A DNA stretch of 64,000 nucleotides from Chroogloeocystis siderophila 5.2 s.c.1 (GCF_001904655.1 NZ_MRCC01000015.1:1-64000), one strand, 5' to 3'. Counted from the first letter of the stretch, positions 46,576-56,346 are shown. The notes: generated by a model from the letters alone, not told the origin. A program made the numbers and translations.

Positions 46576-48018
46576 TTAACCTCCCATTACCGTTTTTTGC
46601 TGTGCATAGATTGCTTTAAATTGCCTTTGTTGTCGTTTGTGATCGACAATTGGTAGCGGATAGCCAAGGGCTTCTCTTTCGAGTGCTGGAATATCACCAC
46701 TGAGTAGATATTCGGTATCTACCGAACGCAATTCGGGTATCCATTCGCGGATGTATTCGCCTTCAGGATCGAATTTTTGGGCTTGGCTGGCAGGGTTGAA
46801 GATGCGTACAGGTTTGGGGTCCATACCACTTGATGCACTCCATTGCCAACCGCCGTTGTTAGCCGATAAGTCACCATCAATGAGTCGCTGATAAAAGTAT
46901 TTTTCGCCCAAGCGCGGATCGATTAACAAGTCTTTGGTGAGGAAGTTTGCGACAATCATGCGACAGCGGTTGTGCATCCAGCCACTTTCGTTCATCTGAC
47001 GCATCGCAGCATCAACAATTGGGTAGCCAGTTTTACCGACGCACCAAGCTTGAAAAAGTTCTTCGTTGTTTTCGTAAGGAAAGTTTTTGAAATCTTTGCG
47101 ATAAGCTTCTGTTGCTAGTTCAGGAAAATGATACATTGCGTGTTGGTAGAATTCCCGCCATGCGAGTTCTTGTTGCCAAGCGCGGATACTCGTATCAGTT
47201 TCGTCGCTGCGGCTATTTTCTAATGCGGCGATCGTTGCTGCCCAAACTGTACGAATGCCGATCGCGCCAAATTTAAGCGCAGCGCTAAGTTGCGATGTAC
47301 CATTCACCGCAGGAAAATTCCGCTGTTCTTTGTATTCGGTGATTGCTTTATAGCTAAATTCTGCTAACCTTTCTTGGGCTGCTGCTTCTCCTGGCGCAAT
47401 TACTAAATCGCCATCCCAAATGAATCCTAAATCTTTGGCTGTAGGAAGTGGAATAACGCCTGCTTGTTGGGCAATGTCGCGTTCTGTATCTGTCAAGCCT
47501 GTGATACCTTGTAGCGTTGCGACAGGTTCAGCTTTAGATTTACTGCTCCAGTTACGCCAAAACGGAGTAAATACGGTGTAAGGCTGGTGAGAACCAGTGC
47601 GAATTTCGTCAGGAGAATGAAGAATTTGGTCCCAATTTTCGTGTAAAAATTGAATTCCTTTCTCTTTTAGAGCTTCGATAATCGTGCGATCGCGCTTTTG
47701 CGAATACGGTTCAACGTCCCAATTCCAAAATACTGCTTGAGCATTGAGTGCTGCTGCGAGTCTGGGAATTGCTTGTGTTGGATTGTCGTGCACAATTAAG
47801 AGTTGACTGCCAACTTCGGTGTATCGCTGTTGCAGGGCTTGCAGACACCCAATCATGTACGTTACGCGTACAGCAGCTACGTCGTCGCGTTCTAAAATAT
47901 TCGGATCGAGGCAAAATACTCCTACAACTTTTTGACTTTGCTTTCTTGCGGCTGCAAGTCCAGTGTTATCCGCTATGCGTAAGTCACGGCGATGCCAAAA
48001 TAAAATGAGGTCAGACAT
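46576..48018 (-). CDS. phr: Deoxyribodipyrimidine photolyase
   Basis: This 480-residue flavoprotein repairs cyclobutane pyrimidine dimers in UV-damaged DNA using blue light. The N-terminal antenna domain begins DLILFWHRRDLRIADN, and the C-terminal FAD domain carries WMHNRCRMIVANFL, DGDLSANNGGWQWSAS and SSGMDPKPVRIFNP, typical of class I photolyases with a deazaflavin-type antenna. The conserved tryptophans of this region are present. The length and motifs match photolyase better than a plant-like cryptochrome, though this class is hard to separate by sequence alone. The start is ATG. Confidence 0.94.
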   Translation of the reverse strand: MSDLILFWHRRDLRIADNTGLAAARKQSQKVVGVFCLDPNILERDDVAAVRVTYMIGCLQALQQRYTEVGSQLLIVHDNPTQAIPRLAAALNAQAVFWNWDVEPYSQKRDRTIIEALKEKGIQFLHENWDQILHSPDEIRTGSHQPYTVFTPFWRNWSSKSKAEPVATLQGITGLTDTERDIAQQAGVIPLPTAKDLGFIWDGDLVIAPGEAAAQERLAEFSYKAITEYKEQRNFPAVNGTSQLSAALKFGAIGIRTVWAATIAALENSRSDETDTSIRAWQQELAWREFYQHAMYHFPELATEAYRKDFKNFPYENNEELFQAWCVGKTGYPIVDAAMRQMNESGWMHNRCRMIVANFLTKDLLIDPRLGEKYFYQRLIDGDLSANNGGWQWSASSGMDPKPVRIFNPASQAQKFDPEGEYIREWIPELRSVDTEYLLSGDIPALEREALGYPLPIVDHKRQQRQFKAIYAQQKTVMGG

Positions 48019-48141
48019 TTAATGCTTAATAATAGTTCTTTTGTACTAATAGTTTAGATGAGTTGATTTAGATTTTGCATCAATCGGGCAGGCTGAAAGT
48101 CTACTCTACAACTAATGTTCTGCTGTGAGATGGGTATGTTG

Positions 48142-48765
48142 CTAATCAAAATCGGGTTGCCATTCAGGATGACGATAATGCGCGAAGAGGCGCGAAATTT
48201 GTGAAGGAACAACGCGTGTTAGGGAAAGTTCGGGAATTTCTTGCTCTTTAAAGAATGCTGCGCCTGCTGTTTCTGTACTTTCTGCTGCATTCCCACCACT
48301 GATTTGACATTGAAAGAAAAGTTTGTAAACGTGATGTCGCAGGGGTGGATGATTATGACGCGGATGATTGCGATCGTAAAGTGCTAACAACTTTATAATT
48401 CGTGTTTGATAGCCCGACTCTTCATAAACTTCGCGAATGACTGCCTGACTTGGTGATTCTCCGACATCAACCCATCCTCCTGGTAATGTCCAGCAGCCGT
48501 CTTCGCGTTCTTGAACCAAGAGAATTTGATCGTTATGAAATACGACACCTCTGACATCTACTTTCGGAGTTGCGTAACCTTCTTCTTTATTCAATAGGTC
48601 GTAAACATAGGTTGGAGTTTCATGAGCATAAGTTGCCATGATTTCAGCCGCGATCTGACGAATTTGCTGATATCGCTCGATATCATACGGACTTTGAGTA
48701 TAGGTGAGTCCGGTTTGGGCGATCGCCTGTAATTTTTGTGACCATTCTAGCCACTTTAGCGACAT
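48142..48765 (-). CDS. Nudix hydrolase with N-terminal helical domain
   Basis: The 207-residue protein combines a helical N-terminal part (SLKWLEWSQKLQAIAQTGLT, YDIERYQQIRQIAAEIM) with a Nudix fold. The Nudix box is complete in GGWVDVGESPSQAVIREVYE followed by ESGY. The N-terminal architecture is known from nucleotide-sugar or ADP-ribose pyrophosphatases and transcription-linked Nudix proteins. The substrate is not predictable. A second Nudix gene lies 133 bp upstream. The start is ATG with a GGAGATAATT-like ribosome-binding region. Confidence 0.92.
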   Translation of the reverse strand: MSLKWLEWSQKLQAIAQTGLTYTQSPYDIERYQQIRQIAAEIMATYAHETPTYVYDLLNKEEGYATPKVDVRGVVFHNDQILLVQEREDGCWTLPGGWVDVGESPSQAVIREVYEESGYQTRIIKLLALYDRNHPRHNHPPLRHHVYKLFFQCQISGGNAAESTETAGAAFFKEQEIPELSLTRVVPSQISRLFAHYRHPEWQPDFD

Positions 48766-48790
48766 AATTATCTCCTGTATGGGAAGCCTG

Positions 48791-48804
48791 GCGAATAAAT
48801 TCGC
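48791..48804. repeat. Single GCGAATAAATTCGC palindrome (repeat module)
   Basis: GCGAATAAATTCGC, flanked by CCTG and GGC, is the same module as at 13749-13762, 42206-42219 and 61052-61064, in the opposite orientation. Confidence 0.7.
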
Positions 48805-48898
48805 GGCTTAATCAATGAAGTCTATGAAGGTGAACTCACAGAGTTAGGATTATAGAAACTTTTGCTTTCCTGCTTCTTCATCATTGATGCTAGATATG

Positions 48899-49447
48899 TT
48901 AATTTAGAAATGGTTTTGCGAGCAAAAAGCTAGAAATCGATTTGGCATCAACAGCTTCGCCGTCTAAAATTGCTTGTTCCAATTCTTGTGGACTCATCAA
49001 AACAATTTCGATATCTTCATCAGCGTCTTGATGCGGCGGTTTGTCGAGTAGTTCTAGATTTTGTGCCAAAAAAGCATAAATGACTTCATCAGAATAGCCT
49101 GGTGCTAGAAAAAATTGTCCCAGTTTCTGCCACTTGTGCGCGCGATAGCCTGTTTCTTCTTGAATTTCCCGCTGAATTGTCTCGAAAGGTTCTTCGTTGA
49201 GTTCTATGGTTCCTGCTGGAAACTCTAAAAGTCGTCCTTGTACGGCAAAACGATATTGCTTGAGAAGAATCAGCTTCCTTTCAGAAGTGACAGGTACAGC
49301 TAAAGCACCTCCTGGATGGCGAATACATTCCCAGTTTCCTTCGGCTTGATTGGGTAGGCGCAGACGACTGACTTCAAAATCAAATTTGCGTCCGCGATAG
49401 TAAAGGCGCTGTTTGAGTAGTTGTGGGGGTTCTTTACCTGATGGCAT
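48899..49447 (-). CDS. Nudix hydrolase, ADP-ribose pyrophosphatase type
   Basis: The 182-residue protein resembles ADP-ribose pyrophosphatases (NudF), which hydrolyse ADP-ribose to AMP and ribose 5-phosphate. Family sequence includes VSRLRLPNQAEGNWECIRHP, LILLKQYRF and LLEFPAGTIEL, with Nudix box GTIELNEEPFETIQREIQEE followed by TGY. The tail (LAPGYSDEVIYAFLAQNL) also fits. The ATG start is clear. It is on the same strand as folK and the other Nudix gene, with 69 bp to folK. Confidence 0.92.
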   Translation of the reverse strand: MPSGKEPPQLLKQRLYYRGRKFDFEVSRLRLPNQAEGNWECIRHPGGALAVPVTSERKLILLKQYRFAVQGRLLEFPAGTIELNEEPFETIQREIQEETGYRAHKWQKLGQFFLAPGYSDEVIYAFLAQNLELLDKPPHQDADEDIEIVLMSPQELEQAILDGEAVDAKSISSFLLAKPFLN

Positions 49448-49516
49448 AAGTGAGAGTTTAGGGGTCAGAGGTTAGAGGCTAGGGAATATAAATTTACCGC
49501 TGAGTGTGCTTTCAAA

Positions 49517-50002
49517 TCAAATACGAACAACACCAGAACAGTCTACAGCTTGAACGAGTTCAGCGATCGCTTTACCCGATACAGGATCGATCCAATTTGA
49601 GGCAATTTCGGCTAAAGGTACTAGCACAAAAGCGCGATCACGCATTCGCGGGTGGGGAATTTGCAGTGTGGGAGTATCGAGAATTAAATCATCATAAAGC
49701 AATAAGTCCAGGTCAAGCGATCGCGGTCCCCAACGTTCGCGTCGTACCCTACCAAATTGAGCTTCAATCGACAACAGAGTTTCTAACAGTAATTGTGGAG
49801 ACATTTGTATCCGTAACACCGCACACCCATTAATAAAATCTGGTTGCGGGGGACCAACGGCGGCAGTTTGATACCAACTTGATTGAGCTATTAAGGCGAT
49901 GTCTGGTGTCGCTGCTAACGTGTCTAATGCAGCTTTTACCGTGGCGCGCGAGTCTCCTAAATTACTGCCAATTGCGATCGCACATAGCGCGTTCGTATTC
50001 AA
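49517..50002 (-). CDS. folK: Dihydropteridine pyrophosphokinase FolK
   Basis: FolK transfers pyrophosphate from ATP to 6-hydroxymethyl-7,8-dihydropterin in folate synthesis. The 161-residue protein has the family opening CAIAIGSNLGDSRATVKAAL, SSWYQTAAVGPPQPDFINGC, EAQFGRVRRERWGPRSLDLD and LPHPRM-like QIPHPRMRDRAFVLVPLAEI. The start is decided by context: TTG at 50002 is preceded by GAAGGA at ideal spacing and gives the usual length. A longer ATG start at 50089 would add 29 residues with no similarity to FolK. Confidence in the exact start is moderate. Confidence 0.94.
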   Translation of the reverse strand: MNTNALCAIAIGSNLGDSRATVKAALDTLAATPDIALIAQSSWYQTAAVGPPQPDFINGCAVLRIQMSPQLLLETLLSIEAQFGRVRRERWGPRSLDLDLLLYDDLILDTPTLQIPHPRMRDRAFVLVPLAEIASNWIDPVSGKAIAELVQAVDCSGVVRI

Positions 50003-50089
50003 CTTCGATTTTCCTTCAATACATATATTTTTAACTCTAATCACCTCGGAAAGATGAGCGATGGGCTTGCCCCAAACATCTATAATCAA

Positions 50090-50685
50090 AAGCTTTCCTA
50101 TATTAAATCTGGTTAATTAGTGACGATAAAAATGGTGACTAGTAGACTTCTTGCATGAATCACAAACGCCTCTGATTGAAGTCAGCGGCTACTCAAGCAA
50201 AGTGTACTTTCGTACACTGAAGCAAGACTTTTATCAATAAGTTCACAGTGATCTAGCCGTCTCGTCGGGATAGTGAGGACATTGAAGGTATGAATAACTA
50301 TTACCCTAACTGATTTTCAACCCTGACCTCTGCTATAGATTGTTTGTTTAGCTGCAAATTTATTCCTCAAGCCTTCATGCAGGAGGTTTAGTGGTTAGTT
50401 GTGTTGTAATGACATAACCTTTCAGGAACAGAAAACTTGGTATTCAAGGTTCTTTGAGTTGGACACGGATGCTAACTTAATTTGCTATGACAACTCGTTA
50501 CTAGTTATTAACCACAAAGAAAGGTTATTTAACCGGAGATGATATTAGATGTACACTGAGTAAAGATTTATGCTACTTCCTAACCGCACTCAAGAGATTT
50601 CAGTTGTTAGAGTAAAAATTGTACTTTCCAGCAAGTCGTAAAATAGGCAAGAGTAAAAGTAATACTGGGCTGCATTTGAAGTGGA
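50090..50685. other. Non-coding spacer with repeat-derived hairpin
   Basis: This region of about 600 bp carries GATTGAAGTCAGCGGCTACTC (near 50173) and the hairpin GTGTACTTTCGTACAC (50202-50217), which look like decayed modules of the interspersed repeat family. The rest should contain the promoter of the downstream PBP gene. I see no RNA gene or credible coding frame. Confidence 0.5.
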
Positions 50686-50703
50686 GTGAAGCGAGGAAGT
50701 GAC

Positions 50704-53061
50704 GTGCCGAATATGCCCTGGTTCAAGGAACAAGACACAATCAGTAACACTGAATCAGCAAAAAAGAGCAATCCCAGCCGCAAGCAACCGCCTAGGCAAA
50801 AGCAACTTCCCCGCCGGAAAGTTGTTCAGACTCTGACTCAGATCAAGCAACTACCGCGTCAATTGGTTTCTCCTGCGATTAACAAACAACCATGGCACCG
50901 CCGTCAATTGCTTTGGCTAGTAGGTGTTGGTGGAAGTGCGATCGCCCTAGGAGGAATAGCGTTTTCCATTGAGCAGAGTTTACCAAAAACTGCTGAATTG
51001 TTTACGGTAGTGCGCGAAGGGACTTTAACGATTAAAGCTGCTGATGGTACTATCTTGCAACAATCTGGACCAGCAACGCGCGAACAACTCAAGTTAGCAG
51101 AAATCCCTAAACCGTTAATTCAAGCATTTATTGCCTCAGAAGATCGCCGATTTTATCGGCATAATGGCATTGATTATCAAGGAATTGCCAGGGCAACTGT
51201 TTCTAACTTACGCTCGGCAAATGTTGTTGAAGGCGGTAGTACAATTACACAACAACTTGCTCGGATTCTGTTTCTAAATCAAGAGCGCACGCTATGGCGC
51301 AAGCTGAAAGAAATTCGATTAGCGCAAAAAATTGAAGCAAATTTGACAAAAGAGCAAATTTTAGAGCGCTATCTCAATTTAGTGTATTTGGGAGAAGGCG
51401 CGTATGGTGTTGCCGATGCCGCTTCGGTATATTTTAGTAAATCAGTCGATCAGCTAACGCTACCAGAAATGGCGCTGATTGCAGGTTTAGCACCTGCACC
51501 AAGTCGCTACTCGCCCTCGGTAAATTTAGCAGCAGCACAACAGCGGCGTAATTTAGTGTTGCAGCGAATGCGTGAAGATCGAGTTTTGACTTCTGAGACA
51601 GCCACAGCCGCGATCGCAACTTCAATTAATATCAATCCTAGTTCGCCAAAACGTCTTGAAGTAACCGCCCCCTACTTTACGAGTTATATTCAAAAGGAAT
51701 TACCAAAGTACGTTGCGCCAGAAGTTATCGAAGCGGGTGGCCTAATTGTTGAGACAACGTTAAATCCAAAGTGGCAAAATGCGGCAGAAACCGCAGTAAT
51801 AAACACTGTTGCGAATAACGGTAGATGGCAGAACTTTGAGCAAGCTGCTTTGGTAGCGATTAATCCGCGTAATGGTGAAATTCGGGCGTTAGTCGGCGGT
51901 AAGGATTTTGGCAAAAATCAGTTTAACCGCGTAACTCAAGCACAGCGCCAACCAGGTTCGACATTCAAAGGATTCGTCTACACAGCGGCGATCGCCACAG
52001 GTTTATCTCCTTATAAGTCCTACCAAGATGCTCCGTTCATTGTCGAAGGATACGAACCGCAAAACTACAGCCGCGAGTTTCGCGGTTGGTTAACAATGCG
52101 CGATGCACTCACAAGCTCAATTAACACGGTCGCAGTTAAGGTAATGATCGATGTTGGCTTCGATCCAGTGATTAAACTTGCGCACCAAATGGGTATCAAA
52201 TCAGAGTTGAGACCAATGTACTCGCTAGCATTAGGTTCTTCTGAGGTAAATTTACTCGAACTGACAAGCGCCTACGGAACGCTAGCAACGCAAGGGATGC
52301 ACGTAGAACCGCACGGAATTCGCCGTATTCTCAATCGCAGTGGGGAAGTTCTTTATACTACAACACCTCAGCCCAAGCGAGTGCTAGACCCTGGTAGTGC
52401 CGCGATTTCAACATGGATGCTACAAAATGTGGTACAAGCAGGTACTGGACGCCCTGCATCTTTAAACCGTCCCGTTGCTGGAAAAACAGGAACTTCGGAT
52501 GAATCGCGCGATCTGTGGTTTGTTGGTTATATCCCGCAACTTGTTGCCGGAGTTTGGCTTGGTAACGATAACAATGAACCAACTCGGGGAAACAGCGGGA
52601 CTGCTGCTGCTACCTGGCGACAATTCATGATGGCAGCTGTAGAAGAGATGCCAGTTGAAGATTTTCCAGAACGTCCGAATTTAGCAGGGCGCAAAGGTAG
52701 TATCAAAGCCCAGCCAATCAAGCCCAAGCGAGTTTCTTTAGTGAGAAGATCTCGATCGCGCAGAGATTTTCCAGAAAATAATTCTGATTTCAACAACAAT
52801 CGTCCTCGCCGACGTTATCGCCGTAGTTACCAACAAGAAGCGACTGTACCTGAACCAAGACGGCGATCGCGTCGTGATGAACGCCCAGCCGCGACGCGAA
52901 GAAGTAGCAACGCGCCAACACCGACACCACAAACACAAGAAAGACTACGCGAACGGTTACGCAACCTCCGCCAGTCTGAACCGCAAACACAGCAGCCAAC
53001 GTCTCAAACCAATAGTTCACAATCTACCGCAGGATCGTACATTGTCCCAACGAAAGACTAA
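50704..53061 (+). CDS. Class A penicillin-binding protein (PBP1A family)
   Basis: The 785-residue bifunctional peptidoglycan glycosyltransferase/transpeptidase has a Lys/Arg/Gln-rich cytoplasmic start, one anchor (about 70-90), GT51 motifs SEDRRFYRHNGID and GGSTITQQLARI, and transpeptidase STFK (419-422), SSINT and KTGTSDESRDLWF. Both active sites look intact. The C-terminal 130 residues are Arg/Ser/Gln-rich and disordered (RRRSRRDERP-like), unusual but common in cyanobacterial PBPs. GTG at 50704 was chosen because GAGGA lies 6 bp upstream; GTG at 50686 and ATG at 50713 are alternatives. It is the second class A PBP in the window. Confidence 0.94.
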   Translation: MPNMPWFKEQDTISNTESAKKSNPSRKQPPRQKQLPRRKVVQTLTQIKQLPRQLVSPAINKQPWHRRQLLWLVGVGGSAIALGGIAFSIEQSLPKTAELFTVVREGTLTIKAADGTILQQSGPATREQLKLAEIPKPLIQAFIASEDRRFYRHNGIDYQGIARATVSNLRSANVVEGGSTITQQLARILFLNQERTLWRKLKEIRLAQKIEANLTKEQILERYLNLVYLGEGAYGVADAASVYFSKSVDQLTLPEMALIAGLAPAPSRYSPSVNLAAAQQRRNLVLQRMREDRVLTSETATAAIATSININPSSPKRLEVTAPYFTSYIQKELPKYVAPEVIEAGGLIVETTLNPKWQNAAETAVINTVANNGRWQNFEQAALVAINPRNGEIRALVGGKDFGKNQFNRVTQAQRQPGSTFKGFVYTAAIATGLSPYKSYQDAPFIVEGYEPQNYSREFRGWLTMRDALTSSINTVAVKVMIDVGFDPVIKLAHQMGIKSELRPMYSLALGSSEVNLLELTSAYGTLATQGMHVEPHGIRRILNRSGEVLYTTTPQPKRVLDPGSAAISTWMLQNVVQAGTGRPASLNRPVAGKTGTSDESRDLWFVGYIPQLVAGVWLGNDNNEPTRGNSGTAAATWRQFMMAAVEEMPVEDFPERPNLAGRKGSIKAQPIKPKRVSLVRRSRSRRDFPENNSDFNNNRPRRRYRRSYQQEATVPEPRRRSRRDERPAATRRSSNAPTPTPQTQERLRERLRNLRQSEPQTQQPTSQTNSSQSTAGSYIVPTKD

Positions 53062-53211
53062 ATAAACGGCGTTGCTGATTAGTCGCCAGGCTTTCCCCAA
53101 TCCCCAATCTCCAATCTCTCCTACTGGGATCAAACTTGAGGTGGATGTAAGTTATATTGTGTTTTTATACGGTCTTAAAAGCAGTATTAAATCACTACAG
53201 GAAGAACAACT

Positions 53212-53436
53212 ATGGAAATCCTCATGCAAGCAACAGCAGCAACAGACAACGTTCCTCATTTTCCCGTTGCTGCTACCGCAGCTATTGTTGTTGGCTTTAT
53301 TGCTGCTACTACAATTGGCTCAATCGCTTGGTACAACTCAAAGCGCCCCGTTGGTTGGGAAGATAAACAACGTCCAGATATTGTGCCAGAAGTTAAAAAA
53401 GAAGAAACACCAGGTATTGGCGAGCCAAAACCTTAA
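53212..53436 (+). CDS. Small single-pass membrane protein, Psb35-like
   Basis: The 74-residue protein has one membrane segment (VAATAAIVVGFIAATTIGSI) followed by WYNSKRPVGWED and a Pro/Glu-rich tail. The WYNSKRP motif after the helix is what I recall from Psb35 (Ssl2148), a photosystem II-associated protein that stabilises CP47. The recall is not certain. A GGAAGAA lies about 10 bp upstream of the ATG. It lies about 150 bp beyond the PBP gene and converges with the TerB-like gene 20 bp away. Confidence 0.6.
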   Translation: MEILMQATAATDNVPHFPVAATAAIVVGFIAATTIGSIAWYNSKRPVGWEDKQRPDIVPEVKKEETPGIGEPKP

Positions 53437-53456
53437 TTTTATTCGCTATTTTCTTA

Positions 53457-53882
53457 TTAGCTTTGACTACTAACCCAACGTCGATAAAGCGTTTGAATTC
53501 CTTGGAGTACGCTAGAATAAGCTCCTTGAGAAGAACTGTCTGTTGTGTCTAAGGATTGCAATTTGGTGAGAAGGCGTGCTTCTTCGGTTGCAACTTCTCC
53601 ATCACGGTAAATCAAGCCACTGATAGATTCTAGCAACTCTTGATAAGCTTCAGAACCAGGGTGCTCTCCTAAATACTCCTTTATCCACTCGTAGCATTCA
53701 GTTGGCTGCACAGTCTTAAGTTCGTTAAGTAGAGGCTGAATTTCTGGATCGGCAGCCACGTCTTTTTCTGTCGCTACGTGATGTAAGTATTCTCTTTCTT
53801 CAGGCTGAATTCTACCATCGAGCCAAGCAGCCCCAATTAAGATTTTTACTAACTTCTTGACACTAGCTTTGTCTTGTTTCAT
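53457..53882 (-). CDS. TerB-like (tellurite resistance TerB family) protein
   Basis: The 141-residue soluble protein is all-helical and matches the TerB-like fold: ILIGAAWLDGRIQPEEREYL at the start and SGLIYRDGEVATEEARLLTK toward the end, two copies of the D-G-x-[IV]-x-x-E-E pattern that forms the metal-binding helical repeat of TerB. Its role in cyanobacteria is unknown; the name does not prove tellurite resistance. The start is ATG. It is on the same strand as rsmB, 57 bp after it. Confidence 0.85.
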   Translation of the reverse strand: MKQDKASVKKLVKILIGAAWLDGRIQPEEREYLHHVATEKDVAADPEIQPLLNELKTVQPTECYEWIKEYLGEHPGSEAYQELLESISGLIYRDGEVATEEARLLTKLQSLDTTDSSSQGAYSSVLQGIQTLYRRWVSSQS

Positions 53883-53938
53883 ATATTACTAGTCCTTGAG
53901 TTTTTCAAATTAGCTAATTTTATCTTTAAGATACAAGC

Positions 53939-55279
53939 TTATTGTGATTCTTTCTGTAAGCGAACAATAAAAAAACCGTCCATCGATTGGTAATGTGGTA
54001 AGACTTGCATCCAACCCGATGATGTCGCATAAGGAGCGCCAATAGAATTTGCAGCAGGATGTTCAATCCGCCAGCATGGATGTTGAGTTAAGAAAGCTTG
54101 AACGATCGCTTCGTTTTCTTCAGAATTTAAAGTACAAGTCGCATAAACTAGAACACCTCCAGGCTTAACCCAAGTAGCAACGTGAGTTAAAAGTTCTGTT
54201 TGTAAAACCGTGAGTTCTTGTACTGTTTCTGGTGTTTGTCGCCAGCGCGCATCGGCATGACGATGAAGCGTTCCTAGCCCTGAACACGGCGCATCGAGAA
54301 GAACGCGATCTGCGACATTAACAAATTGAGGAAGATTACAGCTATCTCCTGTGCGGATTTTAATTGATTTGAGTTGCAGCCGTGCAATATTTTGCTGAAG
54401 TTTTTTTAAACGCGACACAGTGCGATCGCACGCCCAAATCGTACCTGTATCTTGCATCAATTCAGCAATGTGTGTTGTTTTTCCTCCTGGTGCTGCACAC
54501 GCATCAATCACAACTTCACCTGGTTGAGGATCGAGGATATGGCTCACAAGTTGTGCGCTACTGTCTTGTACTGTCCACCAACCTGCATCAAATCCTGGTA
54601 ACTTTTCAATTGCACCTGTGCTAGTTGTAAATCTTAAAGCTTGTGGCAAATTGGCAACACGAGTGACACCGACTTCAGCTTCTTGCAATGCTGTTGTAAC
54701 TTTCTCAACAGAAGCACGTAAAGGATTAATACGTAAATCAATTGCTGGGGGTTTATTGAACCACGCGCAGAGTTGTTCAGTTTCTTTGTAGCCGAATTGT
54801 TTTAGCCAGACTTCAATAATCCAATCAGGATAACTGTGTAAAATGCCTAAACGTTCTACAGAATGATCAGGTAGTTTTAAAGGATCTTCCCTTGTTGCTA
54901 ACCGCAAATATTGACGTAACAATCCATTAACAAAATTCGCAAGTCCTGAGAAACCATTTTTTTTCGCCAACTCTACGGTAGAATTGACCGCAGCCGCATC
55001 AGGGATATGGTCAAGATATCGCAACTGATATAGCCCTAAATGCAGAATAATTCGTAATTCGGGTGGTTGTTGCTGGGCTTTCTTTTTCGCTAACTGATCG
55101 ATTAATGCATCAAGCGATCGCTGTCGGCGAACACTACCATAGACCAACTCTGTCGCCAAACGGCGATCAACACTACTTAAGTCAGTTTGACGCAGTACGC
55201 GATCTAAGGCAACATCAGCATAAGCCCCCCGCTGTACCCAACGGAGGGCGATAAAAGCAAGCTGGCGCGGATTGTCCAT
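53939..55279 (-). CDS. rsmB: 16S rRNA (cytosine(967)-C(5))-methyltransferase RsmB
   Basis: RsmB (Sun/Fmu) methylates C967 of 16S rRNA from SAM. The 446-residue protein has an N-terminal NusB-like domain (NPRQLAFIALRWVQRGAYAD) and a C-terminal Rossmann methyltransferase with VIDACAAPGGKTTHIAEL, RVLLDAPCSGLGTLHRH and LVYATCTLNSEENE, containing both catalytic cysteines (in APCSG and ATCTL). ATG at 55279 was chosen; the two codons before it begin with a TTG. It follows the desaturase gene by 16 bp. Confidence 0.95.
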   Translation of the reverse strand: MDNPRQLAFIALRWVQRGAYADVALDRVLRQTDLSSVDRRLATELVYGSVRRQRSLDALIDQLAKKKAQQQPPELRIILHLGLYQLRYLDHIPDAAAVNSTVELAKKNGFSGLANFVNGLLRQYLRLATREDPLKLPDHSVERLGILHSYPDWIIEVWLKQFGYKETEQLCAWFNKPPAIDLRINPLRASVEKVTTALQEAEVGVTRVANLPQALRFTTSTGAIEKLPGFDAGWWTVQDSSAQLVSHILDPQPGEVVIDACAAPGGKTTHIAELMQDTGTIWACDRTVSRLKKLQQNIARLQLKSIKIRTGDSCNLPQFVNVADRVLLDAPCSGLGTLHRHADARWRQTPETVQELTVLQTELLTHVATWVKPGGVLVYATCTLNSEENEAIVQAFLTQHPCWRIEHPAANSIGAPYATSSGWMQVLPHYQSMDGFFIVRLQKESQ

Positions 55280-55295
55280 ATACAAGCAGTAAGCA

Positions 55296-56141
55296 CTAGG
55301 CTACAGTGGAAGTCTTAGTCTTAGCGATCACAGTTTCAGGCTGCAAAAGCTGTTTGGGAGGTTGTTTTAAATCCCAGACAATACCAAACCACGACAGTAC
55401 AACCAAAACGTAGTAGCTAATATCAATTTCCCACCAAAAGAAACCTTGACAAGCGGCGAGAGGATAGCGGTGATGATTATTGTGCCAGCCTTCGCCTAAA
55501 GTGATCAGGGCTAACCATAATGAGTTTTTGCTTGATTCTCCGGTTTCATAGCGTTGGCTACCGAATACATGACACAAGGAATTAATGGCAAACGTCGTGT
55601 GATAGAGAATCGTTGTACTGACAAAGAAGCCCCAGAACAACCCTAGCCAGCCGTAAGCTAAGTAACAAACAACTGCTAGGAGGATAGGTGGCACAAAGTG
55701 ATATTTTTCTAGCCAAAGTAGTTCTGGGTAACGAGTTAAATCTTTAACTAACTTTTCGTTATAGTCGTCATATTCTGGAGACAGCACCCAACCTACGTGT
55801 GACCAGTAAAAACCTTTTTTTTCAGCCGAATGGATATCTTCATCGGTATCAGAGTATTTGTGATGATGGCGGTGTTGTGCAGCCCACCAGACAGGTCCTC
55901 TTTGTCCAGAAGTTGCACCCAAAAAGCCTAGCAAGAATTGAAATAGACGACTAGTTTTATAAGCACGATGCGAGAAATAGCGATGGTAGCCGCCAGTAAT
56001 GCCAAATTTGCGGACAAGAAACAGTACAACACACATCCAGAGTGCTACTGAGTCTATACCTAGCCAAAAGACTGCGAGACAAGCAATATGAATCCCAATG
56101 AAGGGTAAAGCTGCATAATTAAATTTTGAGCGATCAGGCAT
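55296..56141 (-). CDS. Acyl-CoA/acyl-lipid delta-9-type fatty acid desaturase
   Basis: The 281-residue membrane di-iron desaturase has the three His boxes GGYHRYFSHRAY, QHRHHHKYSDT and WHNNHH, eight of whose histidines ligate iron, and four hydrophobic segments. This box pattern is typical of delta-9 desaturases (DesC/stearoyl-CoA-desaturase class), which introduce the first double bond; the precise substrate cannot be told from sequence. ATG at 56141 was chosen because the AGGAAAA ribosome-binding site lies upstream and the longer frame to 56219 adds a cysteine-rich non-family peptide. It may be co-transcribed with rsmB. Confidence 0.9.
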   Translation of the reverse strand: MPDRSKFNYAALPFIGIHIACLAVFWLGIDSVALWMCVVLFLVRKFGITGGYHRYFSHRAYKTSRLFQFLLGFLGATSGQRGPVWWAAQHRHHHKYSDTDEDIHSAEKKGFYWSHVGWVLSPEYDDYNEKLVKDLTRYPELLWLEKYHFVPPILLAVVCYLAYGWLGLFWGFFVSTTILYHTTFAINSLCHVFGSQRYETGESSKNSLWLALITLGEGWHNNHHRYPLAACQGFFWWEIDISYYVLVVLSWFGIVWDLKQPPKQLLQPETVIAKTKTSTVA

Positions 56142-56346
56142 ACAGAATTTTCCTATTTGGATTGCAGATAGCACGTATCCTCTCCTCAAACCACCATGAC
56201 AACATAACAAAATTGACATGATTTAGCAGTCTGTGATACGTTTTATCAATTGATAATCTTACAATCCATAGGAGTTTTTGTACCTGTACACTAGGGCAGT
56301 TTATCGATTAGAGTATTTTCAGATGTAATCTATAGTGAACCCTAAA

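Noticed and set aside
53072-53473. A longer plus-strand frame overlapping the Psb35-like gene
   Set aside because: It is Gln/Leu-rich in the wrong frame; the 74-codon frame has a membrane segment, a good ribosome-binding site and a conserved motif.
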